Positions 1 through 7,726 of a stretch of DNA of 64,000 bases are shown in pieces (positions within the stretch are counted from its first letter, which is position 1; each line of letters starts with the position of its first letter). Both the position numbers and the translations under genes were made by a program. Under the pieces are notes generated by a model. The model was given only the letters and a program-made list of their open reading frames with translations, made no database searches and had not been told where the DNA came from. The stretch comes from Candidatus Peribacteria bacterium (GTDB lineage Bacteria; Patescibacteriota; Gracilibacteria; Peribacterales; Peribacteraceae), in assembly GCA_020632295.1 (NCBI GenBank), contig JACKFU010000001.1, forward strand, positions 186,001 through 250,000, given 5' to 3'.

Positions 1-1
1 A

Positions 2-538
2 GAAGGTACAGAAGGTGCAGAGGTGATGAAGAAGCTTTCTTTGGAGGCACAAGTCGTAAACCTAGCCGATGAAATCGCGTATACAGGCCACGACTGCGAC
101 GATGGCGTGCGAGCGGGTCTCTTTACCATGGAAGAGCTTCTCACTATTCCTGTAGCAAAAGAAGCCCATATAGCAGCACAAGCAAGTGGCGTGCAGCTCC
201 GTGGTGCGCTTATCCACATGATGGTGATGGATCTCTACTGCACAATGACACCAAGCAGCATTCGATTCTCTGATGCCATGCGCAACAACTTGGACATACT
301 CAGGAAATTTCTCTGGGACAACATGTATATGCACCCTGATGTCGTACGAAAAACAGACGAAGGAAAAATGATCGTCACCACCCTCTGCGACCAGCTTCTT
401 CAGACCCCAAACGATAAGGTTTTAGAACTTAAGCAGCGATGCGACTGTCCTCTCTTTGCGTCGGTCAAAGACTACGTTGCAGGCATGACAGATACCTTTG
501 CTTATCGCCTAAGGTTTACCCCTGACGCTGGAAGATAG
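2..538 (+). CDS. dgt: dGTPase (HD-domain dNTP triphosphohydrolase), C-terminal part
   Basis: The frame is open from the window edge, so the 5' end is missing; 178 residues are visible. The stretch SLEAQVVNLADEIAYTGHD is typical of the C-terminal half of deoxyguanosinetriphosphate triphosphohydrolases, which hydrolyse dNTPs to nucleosides plus triphosphate and help balance the dNTP pool. The HD metal-binding motifs would lie upstream of the window. Codons 2-8 are made of a short imperfect repeat (gaaggtaca/gaaggtgcag) that recurs as half of a palindrome at 34596-34621, suggesting an in-frame micro-insertion. The gene converges on the M23 peptidase gene and overlaps it by 37 nt at the tails. 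Confidence 0.75.
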   Translation, partial: EGTEGAEVMKKLSLEAQVVNLADEIAYTGHDCDDGVRAGLFTMEELLTIPVAKEAHIAAQASGVQLRGALIHMMVMDLYCTMTPSSIRFSDAMRNNLDILRKFLWDNMYMHPDVVRKTDEGKMIVTTLCDQLLQTPNDKVLELKQRCDCPLFASVKDYVAGMTDTFAYRLRFTPDAGR

Positions 539-1368
539 CTCAGCGGGTTGATATTGCCTTTTCCTGTAATCAACTCGAAGTGTAGGTGTGGCCCGGTTGT
601 GAGGTGTCCTGCTCCAGGGGTACCTGGCATACCACCGCTTAACGCGATGACATCGCCCTTACTGACGTGATCTCCTTTTTTCACCATAAATGCACTCACG
701 TGACCATAGAGAGTCACGTATCCGTTATGGCGCACCGTAATAAAGTTATAGCCCATACCGTTGTCAGAAACCTCTTCAACGGTACCGCTATCCGCTGCTT
801 TTACAGGTGTTGATTGCAATACAGGGATATCCACTGCTTTATGCTCTAACCCAAAGAACTCTTTGTAGTCCGGGTCGTTAAAGATGGCAGAGATACCGTA
901 GACCGGTTCTACGGGCCAACTGATAGAAATCGATGGGTTCTCATCGCTGAGTGCAGCTGCAGCCATGCTTGCGCGGTTTGCATCCCACATCTGGCGGAAG
1001 CTCTCGACCATCTTGTCATCTGCCCTACGTTTTCCTTCGATGAGATCGAGCAGTAATCGCAATCCCTTTCTGTACTCCTCGTTAAGCTCCTCTGTTAAAT
1101 CATCCTGCATCATTTCTCGCTCGCTCTCGAGTCGCCTCAACTGATATGTAAGAACCTCAATGTGCTTTGCTGCGAGTTCGCTCTCTAGTCTTGCTCTGCG
1201 GACTTCATCTTCTGCCGTATGAATAGCTAGCGTCTCTACTTCGCCGCCCTGTCCTGTGAGCTTGGCTTCCTGTGGCTGCGTCACCATAGCAAATGATAGA
1301 CCCCAAATAGTTATGCCCATGACAAAAAGAAACGAGAATGGCCGACTAACTTCGATATTGAGGGGCAT
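502..1368 (-). CDS. Secreted M23 family peptidase with coiled coil
   Basis: 288 residues. An N-terminal hydrophobic segment (about 10-28) is a signal peptide or membrane anchor. A charged coiled-coil-like region follows (about 50-120), then a LytM/M23 domain. The zinc ligands fit the family: H and D in GLEHKAVDIP, and HLH in TTGPHLHFEL near the C-terminus. M23 enzymes cleave peptide cross-links in peptidoglycan; coiled-coil members such as EnvC/NlpD often act as activators in division, but both catalytic motifs look intact here. It is convergent with dgt, and its start lies about 80 nt from the tRNA-Trp gene on the other strand. Confidence 0.85.
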   Translation of the reverse strand: MPLNIEVSRPFSFLFVMGITIWGLSFAMVTQPQEAKLTGQGGEVETLAIHTAEDEVRRARLESELAAKHIEVLTYQLRRLESEREMMQDDLTEELNEEYRKGLRLLLDLIEGKRRADDKMVESFRQMWDANRASMAAAALSDENPSISISWPVEPVYGISAIFNDPDYKEFFGLEHKAVDIPVLQSTPVKAADSGTVEEVSDNGMGYNFITVRHNGYVTLYGHVSAFMVKKGDHVSKGDVIALSGGMPGTPGAGHLTTGPHLHFELITGKGNINPLSYLPASGVNLRR

Positions 1369-1385
1369 GGCTACACTGAATTGTA

Positions 1386-3122
1386 TCAGAGAAAAAATAG
1401 TGACGCATCCATAGGGTACTTACGATTTTTTGCTATACTGAAGCATACAAAGGCGCTTAGCTCAGTTGGTAGAGCGTCGGTCTCCAAAACCGAAGGTCGT
1501 AGGTTCGATCCCTGCAGCGCCTGCCATAACTCAATCAATTCCGGCTTCTTGGCTTCAGCTTCCCAATCTTTCGGTTCGAACCCTCGTTCTGGCACTTGTC
1601 CGGCAAGAGGGAAGTTTACGATGGTGGCAAAGGGTTCGTGGTACTCCACAGCGATTTCCTTGTCTGTAAGGATAATGTTCGAACATACGAGCAGCACAAT
1701 CTCGCGCTTCTCTTCGATAGTGGCATGAGGGAGTCGCTTCGGCAGGTTTTGCATTGCTTTGATGAACACCTCACAATCATCAATCCATTGAGTACTACCG
1801 TCGTTGTGGTTTTTGAGCTGCGTTTCAATCATTGATAACTCCTCTTTGAGTTCATTCTTGTGTTTTAGATACTCTTCATCGGACAGTAGTTCACCACCGG
1901 CATTCTGTGGTGAGATTTTGAGTTCCAGTAGTGCATCCAATTTGTGCTGACACTCATTATACTGCATTTGCAGTTTTCTTCTGATCGCCTCTGATGTCTG
2001 CGACTCCTTCGCATGAATTTCGCGCACCTTCGCAAAGGCATGTTTTACAAACTCGTCGGGTATCATGATTTTCATAAGTCTATCGATGATCTGATCCTGT
2101 AAATCCTTCTCTTTGATCCATTTTCGCTGTGAGCAGTTTTCTCGCTTGTAGGTGCAGTGGTAATAGATGTGTCCTTTCTGCTCTTCAGCCGTAACAGTAC
2201 AACCGCACTCACCGCATCGCATGATGCCACGGTACGAGAAAGTCCTCTTGCGTTTCCTACCCTTAAACTTTTGCTCTAAAGCAAATTGCACTCGATCAAA
2301 AACCTCTTTCGTTACAAGTGGTTCATGCTGAATGTTCTCGGTATATATTTCGCCTTGATAACGAATAGCACCAAAGTAGTAGGGATTCGTTAGGAGATGT
2401 TGAATCATGCTTTTGCTGAGCATCTTCTTTCCCTTACGAGTGCGGATACCAATTTTCTTGCTGATGATTTGCAAGGCTTTATAGGTGTGTATGCCCTTGG
2501 CAGCTTCTTCAAACAGCTTACGAATCAGATGTCCTTCCAATGGATCAACCTCTTCTCTTTTGAGTGGTCTCCCAAGACTCTCAAGCATCTGCTGTTTTGC
2601 AGGATCGTATTGCTTAGGAGCAATGCGTCCTGCTCGATCGATGTTCAAGTACCCCAAGGGAACAAAACCCGGATATTCGCCTTTGAGGAGTTTGGATTTA
2701 ATGTCGCGCTTCACAAACTGACTCGTATCGTCGCTACTCTTTTTCGCCATCGCAAAGTGAATTTGCATCATAAACTTGTTATCCGATGAACCGGAAAATC
2801 TGCTATCCGGCGTAATGATTTCTTTAATGATGCCGTCATCCATCATGTAGATAATGCGTCCTCCGTCGTAGCTGTTACGAGCAAGACGTGTGAGGTGATA
2901 GGTCAAAATAAATTCCGCTTCGCCATTCTCGATGCGCTCAAGCATTTCATTAAAGAGATGTCTACCTTTCTTGTAGGCAGTCTGCTTTTCAACAAATACA
3001 TCAGCGATGGTAAGATTGTGCTTCTGAGCATACTCCTTCATGAGTCGCTGTTGCGCTTCTGTACTCATGACTTGGCGGTCTTCACGATCGGTAGATTTCC
3101 GGCAGTAGATGAAACATTTCAT
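1386..3122 (-). CDS. Large serine recombinase (integrase) of element A
   Basis: 578 residues from the chosen ATG (MKCFIYCRKST). An upstream extension to 3260 is open but does not look like recombinase sequence. Order: resolvase catalytic domain with nucleophile S10 in YCRKST and the LTRLARN motif near residue 80; recombinase domain; zinc ribbon (CGECGC...YHC, about residues 300-330); coiled coil; C-terminal tail. Large serine recombinases catalyse attP x attB integration. The last 44 residues are the antisense reading of tRNA-Trp and flanking chromosome, because the left attachment site falls inside the reading frame. In the excised circle the tail would instead be about 21 residues ending QVLFERT. 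No Shine-Dalgarno is visible before the start. Confidence 0.9.
   Translation of the reverse strand: MKCFIYCRKSTDREDRQVMSTEAQQRLMKEYAQKHNLTIADVFVEKQTAYKKGRHLFNEMLERIENGEAEFILTYHLTRLARNSYDGGRIIYMMDDGIIKEIITPDSRFSGSSDNKFMMQIHFAMAKKSSDDTSQFVKRDIKSKLLKGEYPGFVPLGYLNIDRAGRIAPKQYDPAKQQMLESLGRPLKREEVDPLEGHLIRKLFEEAAKGIHTYKALQIISKKIGIRTRKGKKMLSKSMIQHLLTNPYYFGAIRYQGEIYTENIQHEPLVTKEVFDRVQFALEQKFKGRKRKRTFSYRGIMRCGECGCTVTAEEQKGHIYYHCTYKRENCSQRKWIKEKDLQDQIIDRLMKIMIPDEFVKHAFAKVREIHAKESQTSEAIRRKLQMQYNECQHKLDALLELKISPQNAGGELLSDEEYLKHKNELKEELSMIETQLKNHNDGSTQWIDDCEVFIKAMQNLPKRLPHATIEEKREIVLLVCSNIILTDKEIAVEYHEPFATIVNFPLAGQVPERGFEPKDWEAEAKKPELIELWQALQGSNLRPSVLETDALPTELSAFVCFSIAKNRKYPMDASLFFL
1434..1439 (+). promoter_or_regulatory. 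-10 element of tRNA-Trp promoter
   Basis: TATACT lies 11 nt before the first base of the tRNA, preceded by a T-rich run. The spacing suits a transcript starting at or just before the mature 5' end. Confidence 0.5.
1451..1526 (+). tRNA. trpT: tRNA-Trp (CCA anticodon), integration target
   Basis: A 76-nt cloverleaf can be drawn. The acceptor stem is AGGCGCT/AGCGCCT with G discriminator and an encoded CCA; the D stem is GCTC/GAGC; the anticodon stem is TCGGT/ACCGA with loop CTCCAAA (anticodon CCA); the T stem is GTAGG/CCTGC with a TTCGATC loop. CCA reads only UGG, in agreement with UGA serving as a stop. Its last seven bases are the left part of a 32-bp repeat that recurs at 25838-25869, so it marks the left end of an integrated element. 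Confidence 0.95.
1520..1551. repeat. attL: left attachment site of element A
   Basis: A 32-bp sequence beginning with the tRNA 3' end (CCTGCCA) and continuing TAACTCAATC. It is identical to 25838-25869. Read as a B arm (tRNA) joined to a P' arm (element). Confidence 0.75.
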
Positions 3123-3333
3123 AGTGTAGTTGGAAGGAATTTGAATACTGCCCAGTGGACAGCTCTGGGACTCACAGCAGTCACATGACCGTGTGCAGAG
3201 CTGCCCGCCGGGCAGCACACAAAACGTGGCATGTGAGCGATGCTGTGAGTCCATGAACATGGTACCATAGGTATGAAAAAACCTGTTACTCGGTTACTGA
3301 AGTTGTTTTTCCCTTGTTTGATGCGCAAAAGCC

Positions 3334-3361
3334 GGTAACAGATATTTTGTAATCTGTTACC
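3334..3361. promoter_or_regulatory. 10-bp inverted repeat between primase and recombinase genes
   Basis: GGTAACAGAT and ATCTGTTACC are perfect arms around an 8-nt centre. Further GTTAC copies lie at about 3290-3300. The site sits after the primase stop and about 210 nt before the recombinase start on the same strand. It could be a regulator operator or an origin/partition site; no T-run follows on either side, so it is not an obvious terminator. Confidence 0.5.
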
Positions 3362-3400
3362 GCTCTTTTGCTGATAGGGATCAGAAAAATGCTGCATTGG

Positions 3401-5506
3401 TTACAGGTCAACAGAAGTTTGGAACACTCTGGCAGCTCGGTCTGCCAAATTTTCGAGTGGTACACCAAATCTATCAGATGCATCCAGTACCTTCTCAAGT
3501 GAAATCTGATAGCCTCGCATTTTGTCTCCACTAATGCTGTACACCTTTGCTGCCCCAGTCCACAAGCCAAGACGTTTTAATGCACTATTCAGCCATTTGT
3601 TTCTACGACGTTTTTCTATGTGATCCTCAAGCCAACCAAATTCCTCATCATAGTTAAATAGTGCATCAAATATTTCTCTCGCAGTGATAGGTTCACCATC
3701 TTCCCGATCTTTTAGGAGTTCATATAAGCATGTAAGTATTTTTGAAGCCTCTATGTCGGTATCTTCCAAGCGACGTTGCTTCTGTATTTCAATTGCTAAT
3801 TCTTTTGTATCAGTAAAAAGACCACCACTTGTATCGATAACTTTTGCGAGTGCGAGAAGCGGAGTCCACAATTCTGCTTCACGACCAAGCAATTCTGGTG
3901 TGTCGATGGTGTGCATCACATCTTTTACTCTCTGGAAATTGCACAGAGCAGCTTCGTAAAGCATAGATCGAATTGATGCCCAATCTTCAGATTCAATATC
4001 TACTTCTTTGTTTGCAATCTTCTGATTGCGAGTACGTATCATGATCATCTGAATACAACGTGAATACAATGCCCCGGAGAGAGATTCAATACCTGCCAAT
4101 ACCTTGGGGGAATAGGGATTAAATGTGACCACTTGATGCTTGCCACTGCTACCCATTGGTTCACATCGCGTCACCTGTATGCCACGTTTATAGCCAGATC
4201 GCAGTATTTCTTGCAGCGTTGAGGTGAAGTCATTTTTTGCATTCCAAAGCTCCTCTACCTCATCGATGCAGCACGTTGAACAGTTTAGGTCTATCAACCG
4301 TACTATCGATGCAGGGGAGGAGGACGCAGTGAGTAGTTCACCATTAAAAGAGAGCAAAGATATGATTTGCAATGCTTTAGTTTTTCCGCTTCCCCACTCA
4401 CCGTTTATGTGTAGGTAGGGATAAGCTGCAAACAATCGATAGAAGTAAGTTCCTATGATCCATAAAGCTGTACAGGAGAAATGTCTATCATCAACAAAAT
4501 CAATATGTTCTCTCAGGGCATTTACAGTGTAGTCGTATGCTTCAACAGCTGAAGTACTGCGTCCTCCCTGTAAGAAGTCCACCACATCCTGCTGCCTCCA
4601 ACGAGGTCTAAGCCCCTCTGTCGGCATTTTTTCTGCCTTGTATCCACGTCTACGGATTTCATCTTCATCACAAGGAAAACACTCTCGTTCAGAGGTAACA
4701 ATATGCAAGCTACTCATTCCATTTTTCCGTAATGGTACGGAAAAATATGCAGCTTCTTTTGAGAAGTGCTGCATGGGGAGTAGGAACTTTTCACTGTCTT
4801 GATCCAGCTCCTCAAGAAGAATCTCTGTCGATGTAGGTGGCTTATAAGGCTTTGCCAGTTTCTTCAGTTCTTCTTCAATCTCTTCTTTGGATTCAAGCTG
4901 CAAAAGAAAATCTGTCAGATCACCTTTCTCTGGAAAATCTTCTGACCACTCAATGCTGAAAAGTTCCCATTCGGGAAATTCTTCTGCAATGAAGCTAAGA
5001 GCCTTTTTCTTACCATTCCTTCCCGCCTCGTCATTATCGTAAACAGCGTATACGTACTTCTTTTCTGTGTAGGGAAAGAAGTCCATCCACTGCTTCTCAA
5101 AGGTATTAGTACCGGCAGTGCCAGAAAAGGCTTCTAAGCCCTGTGAGCGTGCTGCAAGGGCATCAGGCTCACCCTCGACCAGAAACAGTGTCTCAGCCTC
5201 TGTATTGATCTTGTGGGCAGGGTACAGAGATGCTTTCTTTTTTGCGGGATACACCATACCTTTCATCTGTGCTTCCGGTGCATTTGGGAGCTTCTTAAGT
5301 TTCTTAAAGAGAGGTTTGCCCTCTCGATCGTAAATGGGAAATGAAAACCATTGGAAGCCCTTGTATGGATAAAGTCCAAGTTTCATATCTTCGATGATTG
5401 CTTTACTAAAGCAACGATCTTTAAGTAGGTGCTGCATCATTGCTTCGTCACTCAAGAGTGCCTGATGATTTTCTTCGATTTCCTTTAGTGTAAGGCTATT
5501 TGCCAT
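3401..5506 (-). CDS. TOPRIM primase fused to P-loop helicase-like ATPase
   Basis: 701 residues. The N-terminal region lacks an evident CHC2 zinc finger. A TOPRIM domain carries LVEGEPDALAA (about 109-119) and YDNDEAGR (156-163), the metal-binding acidic residues of primases. The C-terminal half has Walker A GEWGSGKTK (369-377) and Walker B-like CCIDEVEEL (412-420), so it resembles plasmid or phage primase-helicase replication proteins. It probably primes and unwinds the element's DNA. It lies upstream of the recombinase on the same strand and near the iteron field at 6.9-7.1 kb, which suggests a self-replicating (plasmid-like) phase. A zinc finger could be supplied by another protein. Confidence 0.8.
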   Translation of the reverse strand: MANSLTLKEIEENHQALLSDEAMMQHLLKDRCFSKAIIEDMKLGLYPYKGFQWFSFPIYDREGKPLFKKLKKLPNAPEAQMKGMVYPAKKKASLYPAHKINTEAETLFLVEGEPDALAARSQGLEAFSGTAGTNTFEKQWMDFFPYTEKKYVYAVYDNDEAGRNGKKKALSFIAEEFPEWELFSIEWSEDFPEKGDLTDFLLQLESKEEIEEELKKLAKPYKPPTSTEILLEELDQDSEKFLLPMQHFSKEAAYFSVPLRKNGMSSLHIVTSERECFPCDEDEIRRRGYKAEKMPTEGLRPRWRQQDVVDFLQGGRSTSAVEAYDYTVNALREHIDFVDDRHFSCTALWIIGTYFYRLFAAYPYLHINGEWGSGKTKALQIISLLSFNGELLTASSSPASIVRLIDLNCSTCCIDEVEELWNAKNDFTSTLQEILRSGYKRGIQVTRCEPMGSSGKHQVVTFNPYSPKVLAGIESLSGALYSRCIQMIMIRTRNQKIANKEVDIESEDWASIRSMLYEAALCNFQRVKDVMHTIDTPELLGREAELWTPLLALAKVIDTSGGLFTDTKELAIEIQKQRRLEDTDIEASKILTCLYELLKDREDGEPITAREIFDALFNYDEEFGWLEDHIEKRRRNKWLNSALKRLGLWTGAAKVYSISGDKMRGYQISLEKVLDASDRFGVPLENLADRAARVFQTSVDL

Positions 5507-5766
5507 GTATTAGATTGGAGAAAACAAATAAAAGAGATGCGACGATCTCTAAAGATGGAGTACAATGAGGGCAGCTTCTTATGACTGACCTCAGCCCTAA
5601 ACTTAGGGAGGAGGTCTTTCTTTGTACTTTTGATCAAGATCAACGACGAACTTTACGAATTGCCCCAGTCTTGAGTGATATTCCTGTGCCGTATCTTTAC
5701 CTACATCCTGTTTATAGTAACTATTCCAAGTACTATGAAAACTGCCAGATTTGGTATTTGGCATCT
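5507..5766. other. Intergenic, weak reading frame only
   Basis: No recognisable gene. A short plus-strand frame (5581-5799) is open but its product has no family signature and it runs into the 3' end of the HTH gene on the other strand, so it is not annotated as coding. Confidence 0.4.
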
Positions 5767-5967
5767 TCATGTTACAAGTGTGGAAATATCGACGTTTAGT
5801 GCATGTGCAAGTTTTCGTATTGTTGGCAGCGTTGGTATCTGTCTTCCCTGCTCAATAAGACATACAGTTGGATGGTATACTCCCGCGCTATTAGCAAGAG
5901 CACGTTGACTTAATCCTTGTTGAGTACGGAGGTCGCGAAGCCGTTGAGAGATACAGGCATATGCCAT
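5767..5967 (-). CDS. XRE-type HTH regulator, 66 aa
   Basis: The protein is essentially one helix-turn-helix domain: LRDLRTQQGLSQRALANSAG, then a recognition helix with HPTVCLIEQGRQIPTLPTI. This is the Cro/CI (HTH_3) pattern. It is transcribed away from the next HTH gene (6104) across about 140 nt, the usual layout of a divergent switch controlling element genes. Its targets cannot be told from sequence; the inverted repeat at 6085-6104 is a candidate. Confidence 0.8.
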   Translation of the reverse strand: MAYACISQRLRDLRTQQGLSQRALANSAGVYHPTVCLIEQGRQIPTLPTIRKLAHALNVDISTLVT

Positions 5968-6084
5968 CTCAACATCTTGTACTCTTGCTTTGTTTTTGTC
6001 TCAATAGAGGGAAAAACGTTAGCCAAAATGGCAGATTTTTGATCAGTTTTTTCTATGTACCCTCATCACAAATACATACTTCAC

Positions 6085-6104
6085 TGGTATGGTGTGCAAT
6101 ACCA
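6085..6104. promoter_or_regulatory. Candidate operator overlapping a start codon
   Basis: TGGTAT (6085-6090) and ATACCA (6099-6104) are inverted around 8 nt. The right arm ends on the A of the ATG at 6104. A regulator bound here would block expression of the downstream HTH gene, which may therefore be self-regulated. Confidence 0.4.
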
Positions 6105-6817
6105 TGAATAAGAAAAAGTTAGCCAAGAAAAAACACAAGGACATAGAGGATGTAATCCATCAACGGATAATTGATCACATTAAGCAAAAAACTCGACAGA
6201 AAAAGGTGAAATTCAAGGACATGGCGCAAGAAATCGGAATTGGAAGGCAGCACTTATCTCGCCTTGGAAAAGCCCGCCCGATTACCCCAGAGCTTTTGAG
6301 AAAGTGGATGTACAAACTCAACTACAAACCCGACCAAATTGAGCATGTAGCCGACTACGTATCAACATTAGCAGAGCACCGGCATAGTCGCCGTGTTCAA
6401 GATAAAGATCTAGGCTTACTTGATTTAGAGACAGAGTGTGAGCGTATACAGATACATGAATCTACAGGAGTAATTGTTTCGCTATGGAGCGATAATAAGA
6501 TAGGCATCTTGATTCTTATTGATCTAAAGGCAAAAAGTATCCGATATTTTCATCATCCATCTCATGAATGGATTTCATTTGGGTGTTCAGCGCAGTCGTT
6601 CAATTTCAACAGCGCACACCCTAACGCGTCCTTCATTGTTGCGGTGCATAGTGCGATAGGAATGCAACTGAAGATTGCAGAGCTAGATCATCTCGAAAGA
6701 ACGGATATGGGCATGGCTGCGAACGACCGACAACTTGCTTTTGAGATAGAGAATGATTTATCTGTCTATGTAGATGCCTTCCTGCTTTTCTATGAGCAGG
6801 TGTGCCAGAAAGGATAA
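6104..6817 (+). CDS. HTH-containing protein of unknown function
   Basis: 237 residues from the ATG inside the inverted repeat; an in-frame ATG at 6089 would add five. The first 20 residues are strongly basic (KKKLAKKKHKD). Residues about 25-75 read as a helix-turn-helix (VKFKDMAQEIGIGRQHLSRL). The remaining two thirds, rich in hydrophobic beta-like stretches (IGILILIDLKAKSIRYF), is not recognised. The divergent HTH neighbour and nearby iterons suggest a role in copy control or element regulation, which is inference only. Confidence 0.65.
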   Translation: MNKKKLAKKKHKDIEDVIHQRIIDHIKQKTRQKKVKFKDMAQEIGIGRQHLSRLGKARPITPELLRKWMYKLNYKPDQIEHVADYVSTLAEHRHSRRVQDKDLGLLDLETECERIQIHESTGVIVSLWSDNKIGILILIDLKAKSIRYFHHPSHEWISFGCSAQSFNFNSAHPNASFIVAVHSAIGMQLKIAELDHLERTDMGMAANDRQLAFEIENDLSVYVDAFLLFYEQVCQKG

Positions 6818-6914
6818 AGAAGATCGAAGCACTAAATGATGTATACACTTGATGCATACAAAGTGTGCCTTGAAGTCATACTCATGCATGAAAGGGAAAT
6901 TTTAGTTTGGTCTT

Positions 6915-7105
6915 AGGTTTTTTTACTGCAAAAAAACCTCAGAAAACCTGACATAACTTACGTTTTTGAAACCTCACTAAACCTAACGTGTACGACGAAA
7001 AACCTTTGTAAACCTACGTTTTCTTACCTTAGAAAACTTTAGATTACTTAACAAAAGTTAACATCTAAAAACCTCGGAAAACCTCGGATAAACCTAAGAA
7101 AACCT
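6915..7105. repeat. Helically phased AAACCT iterons (candidate origin)
   Basis: Ten AAACCT hexamers start at 6934, 6944, 6969, 6979, 7000, 7010, 7069, 7079, 7090 and 7100. Within clusters the spacing is 10-11 bp, one helical turn. An inverted copy opens the field: AGGTTTTTTT (6915-6924) pairs with AAAAAAACCT (6930-6939). The surroundings are very AT-rich. This is the architecture of iteron-type replication origins or of a cooperative regulator site. The primase-helicase and ParB of the same element support an origin role. Confidence 0.6.
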
Positions 7106-7130
7106 AAGTATCCAAAAACAAAAATAGGTG

Positions 7131-7136
7131 TATACT
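7131..7136 (+). promoter_or_regulatory. -10 element before the structured RNA
   Basis: TATACT lies 5 nt before the first paired base (7142) of the long hairpin, so transcription would begin almost exactly at the base of stem P1. No convincing -35 box is seen. Confidence 0.45.
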
Positions 7137-7141
7137 TGGCT

Positions 7142-7253
7142 TGTCCTCAGCAATGTCGCGGATTTTCCGCGTTTCCCAAACAACACGGCAGAAAGGGGCA
7201 TCCGCCTCTGGTCAGCGTGTTGAGAGGGAAACCTCACGATATTGCTGAGGACA
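7142..7253 (+). ncRNA. Candidate structured RNA, about 112 nt, three-way junction
   Basis: Stem P1 pairs 7142-7158 with 7237-7253: 17 positions, 16 Watson-Crick and one G-U. Inside are hairpin A (CGGA/TCCG around 7159-7169) and a long arm: P2 7171-7177 with 7226-7232, P3 7181-7187 with 7216-7222, P4 7194-7199 with 7204-7209 capped by ATCC. The internal loops are symmetric (3/3 and 6/6). The gap contains no gene, a -10 box precedes it, and a membrane-protein gene starts 29 nt after it. It matches no RNA family I recognise. It could be a trans-acting or copy-control RNA, a leader of the 7283 operon, or a single-strand origin acting as DNA. Confidence 0.6.
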
Positions 7254-7282
7254 CCAGTTGATCGGATGTCCCTTCTTGGTTT

Positions 7283-7543
7283 ATGAGCCGTAATATCTCA
7301 CTTCATTGGTTCACTCTAGCTTGCATTGCATTGGTGCTTCTAATTCTCTGGGGAGGTTTACAGTTCTACTGGGATGAATATCGACAAAGTTCAGCACGAG
7401 AACAATGTGCTAGCAAAACAATAAAAATCTTAGAAGACATAGATTGGAGTGGAAGAACAACACCATCCGAAGAAGATGCAATTGATCGCTATCAACTTCT
7501 CTATACCCATTGTCTTCGTAGCAAGGGTATTCACTCTTCTTAA
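7283..7543 (+). CDS. Small membrane protein, 86 aa
   Basis: One transmembrane helix near the N-terminus (LACIALVLLILWGGLQFYW, about residues 11-29) is followed by a polar domain with two cysteines (EQCASK and THCLRS). No family recognised. It is the first gene of a run of three small membrane-protein genes behind the structured RNA, inside element A. Transfer, exclusion or toxin roles are all possible and none is shown by the sequence. Confidence 0.65.
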   Translation: MSRNISLHWFTLACIALVLLILWGGLQFYWDEYRQSSAREQCASKTIKILEDIDWSGRTTPSEEDAIDRYQLLYTHCLRSKGIHSS

Positions 7544-7561
7544 TTTCTTCTCATTCTGCAT

Positions 7562-7726
7562 ATGCTTATTGATCTACTTCTGATTGCCGTTGCTTCCACC
7601 ATAGTTCAAGTGGGATTAGCCAAAGTAACAAAGAAAGACGCATCGAAATTTTCGTGGGTAACAATGATTCTTTTCGCTGGCTACATTGCATATTGGTACT
7701 TCACTACTCAAGTAACCATCTCATGA
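7562..7726 (+). CDS. Tiny membrane protein, 54 aa
   Basis: Two hydrophobic segments, LLLIAVASTIVQVGL and VTMILFAGYIAYWYF, flank a short basic loop (AKVTKKDASKF), giving a two-helix hairpin membrane protein. The stop overlaps the next start as ATGA at 7723-7726, so translation is probably coupled. No family recognised; size and topology resemble small holin-like or type I toxin-like proteins, without further support. Confidence 0.6.
   Translation: MLIDLLLIAVASTIVQVGLAKVTKKDASKFSWVTMILFAGYIAYWYFTTQVTIS

Noticed and set aside
1386..1520. Recombinase C-terminal residues as a conserved domain
   Set aside because: They are the antisense reading of tRNA-Trp and flanking chromosome created by integration, not a protein domain.
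3334..3361. Terminator after the primase gene
   Set aside because: Perfect stem but AT-rich, with no following T-run on the relevant strand; better explained as a protein-binding site.
5581..5799. Plus-strand frame of 72 codons
   Set aside because: No family signature, no start signals, and it overlaps the 3' end of a clear HTH gene on the other strand.
7142..7253. 6S RNA, SRP RNA or tmRNA
   Set aside because: Too short for 6S RNA and tmRNA, no large central bubble, no SRP GNAR/GGAA core and no tag-coding frame.
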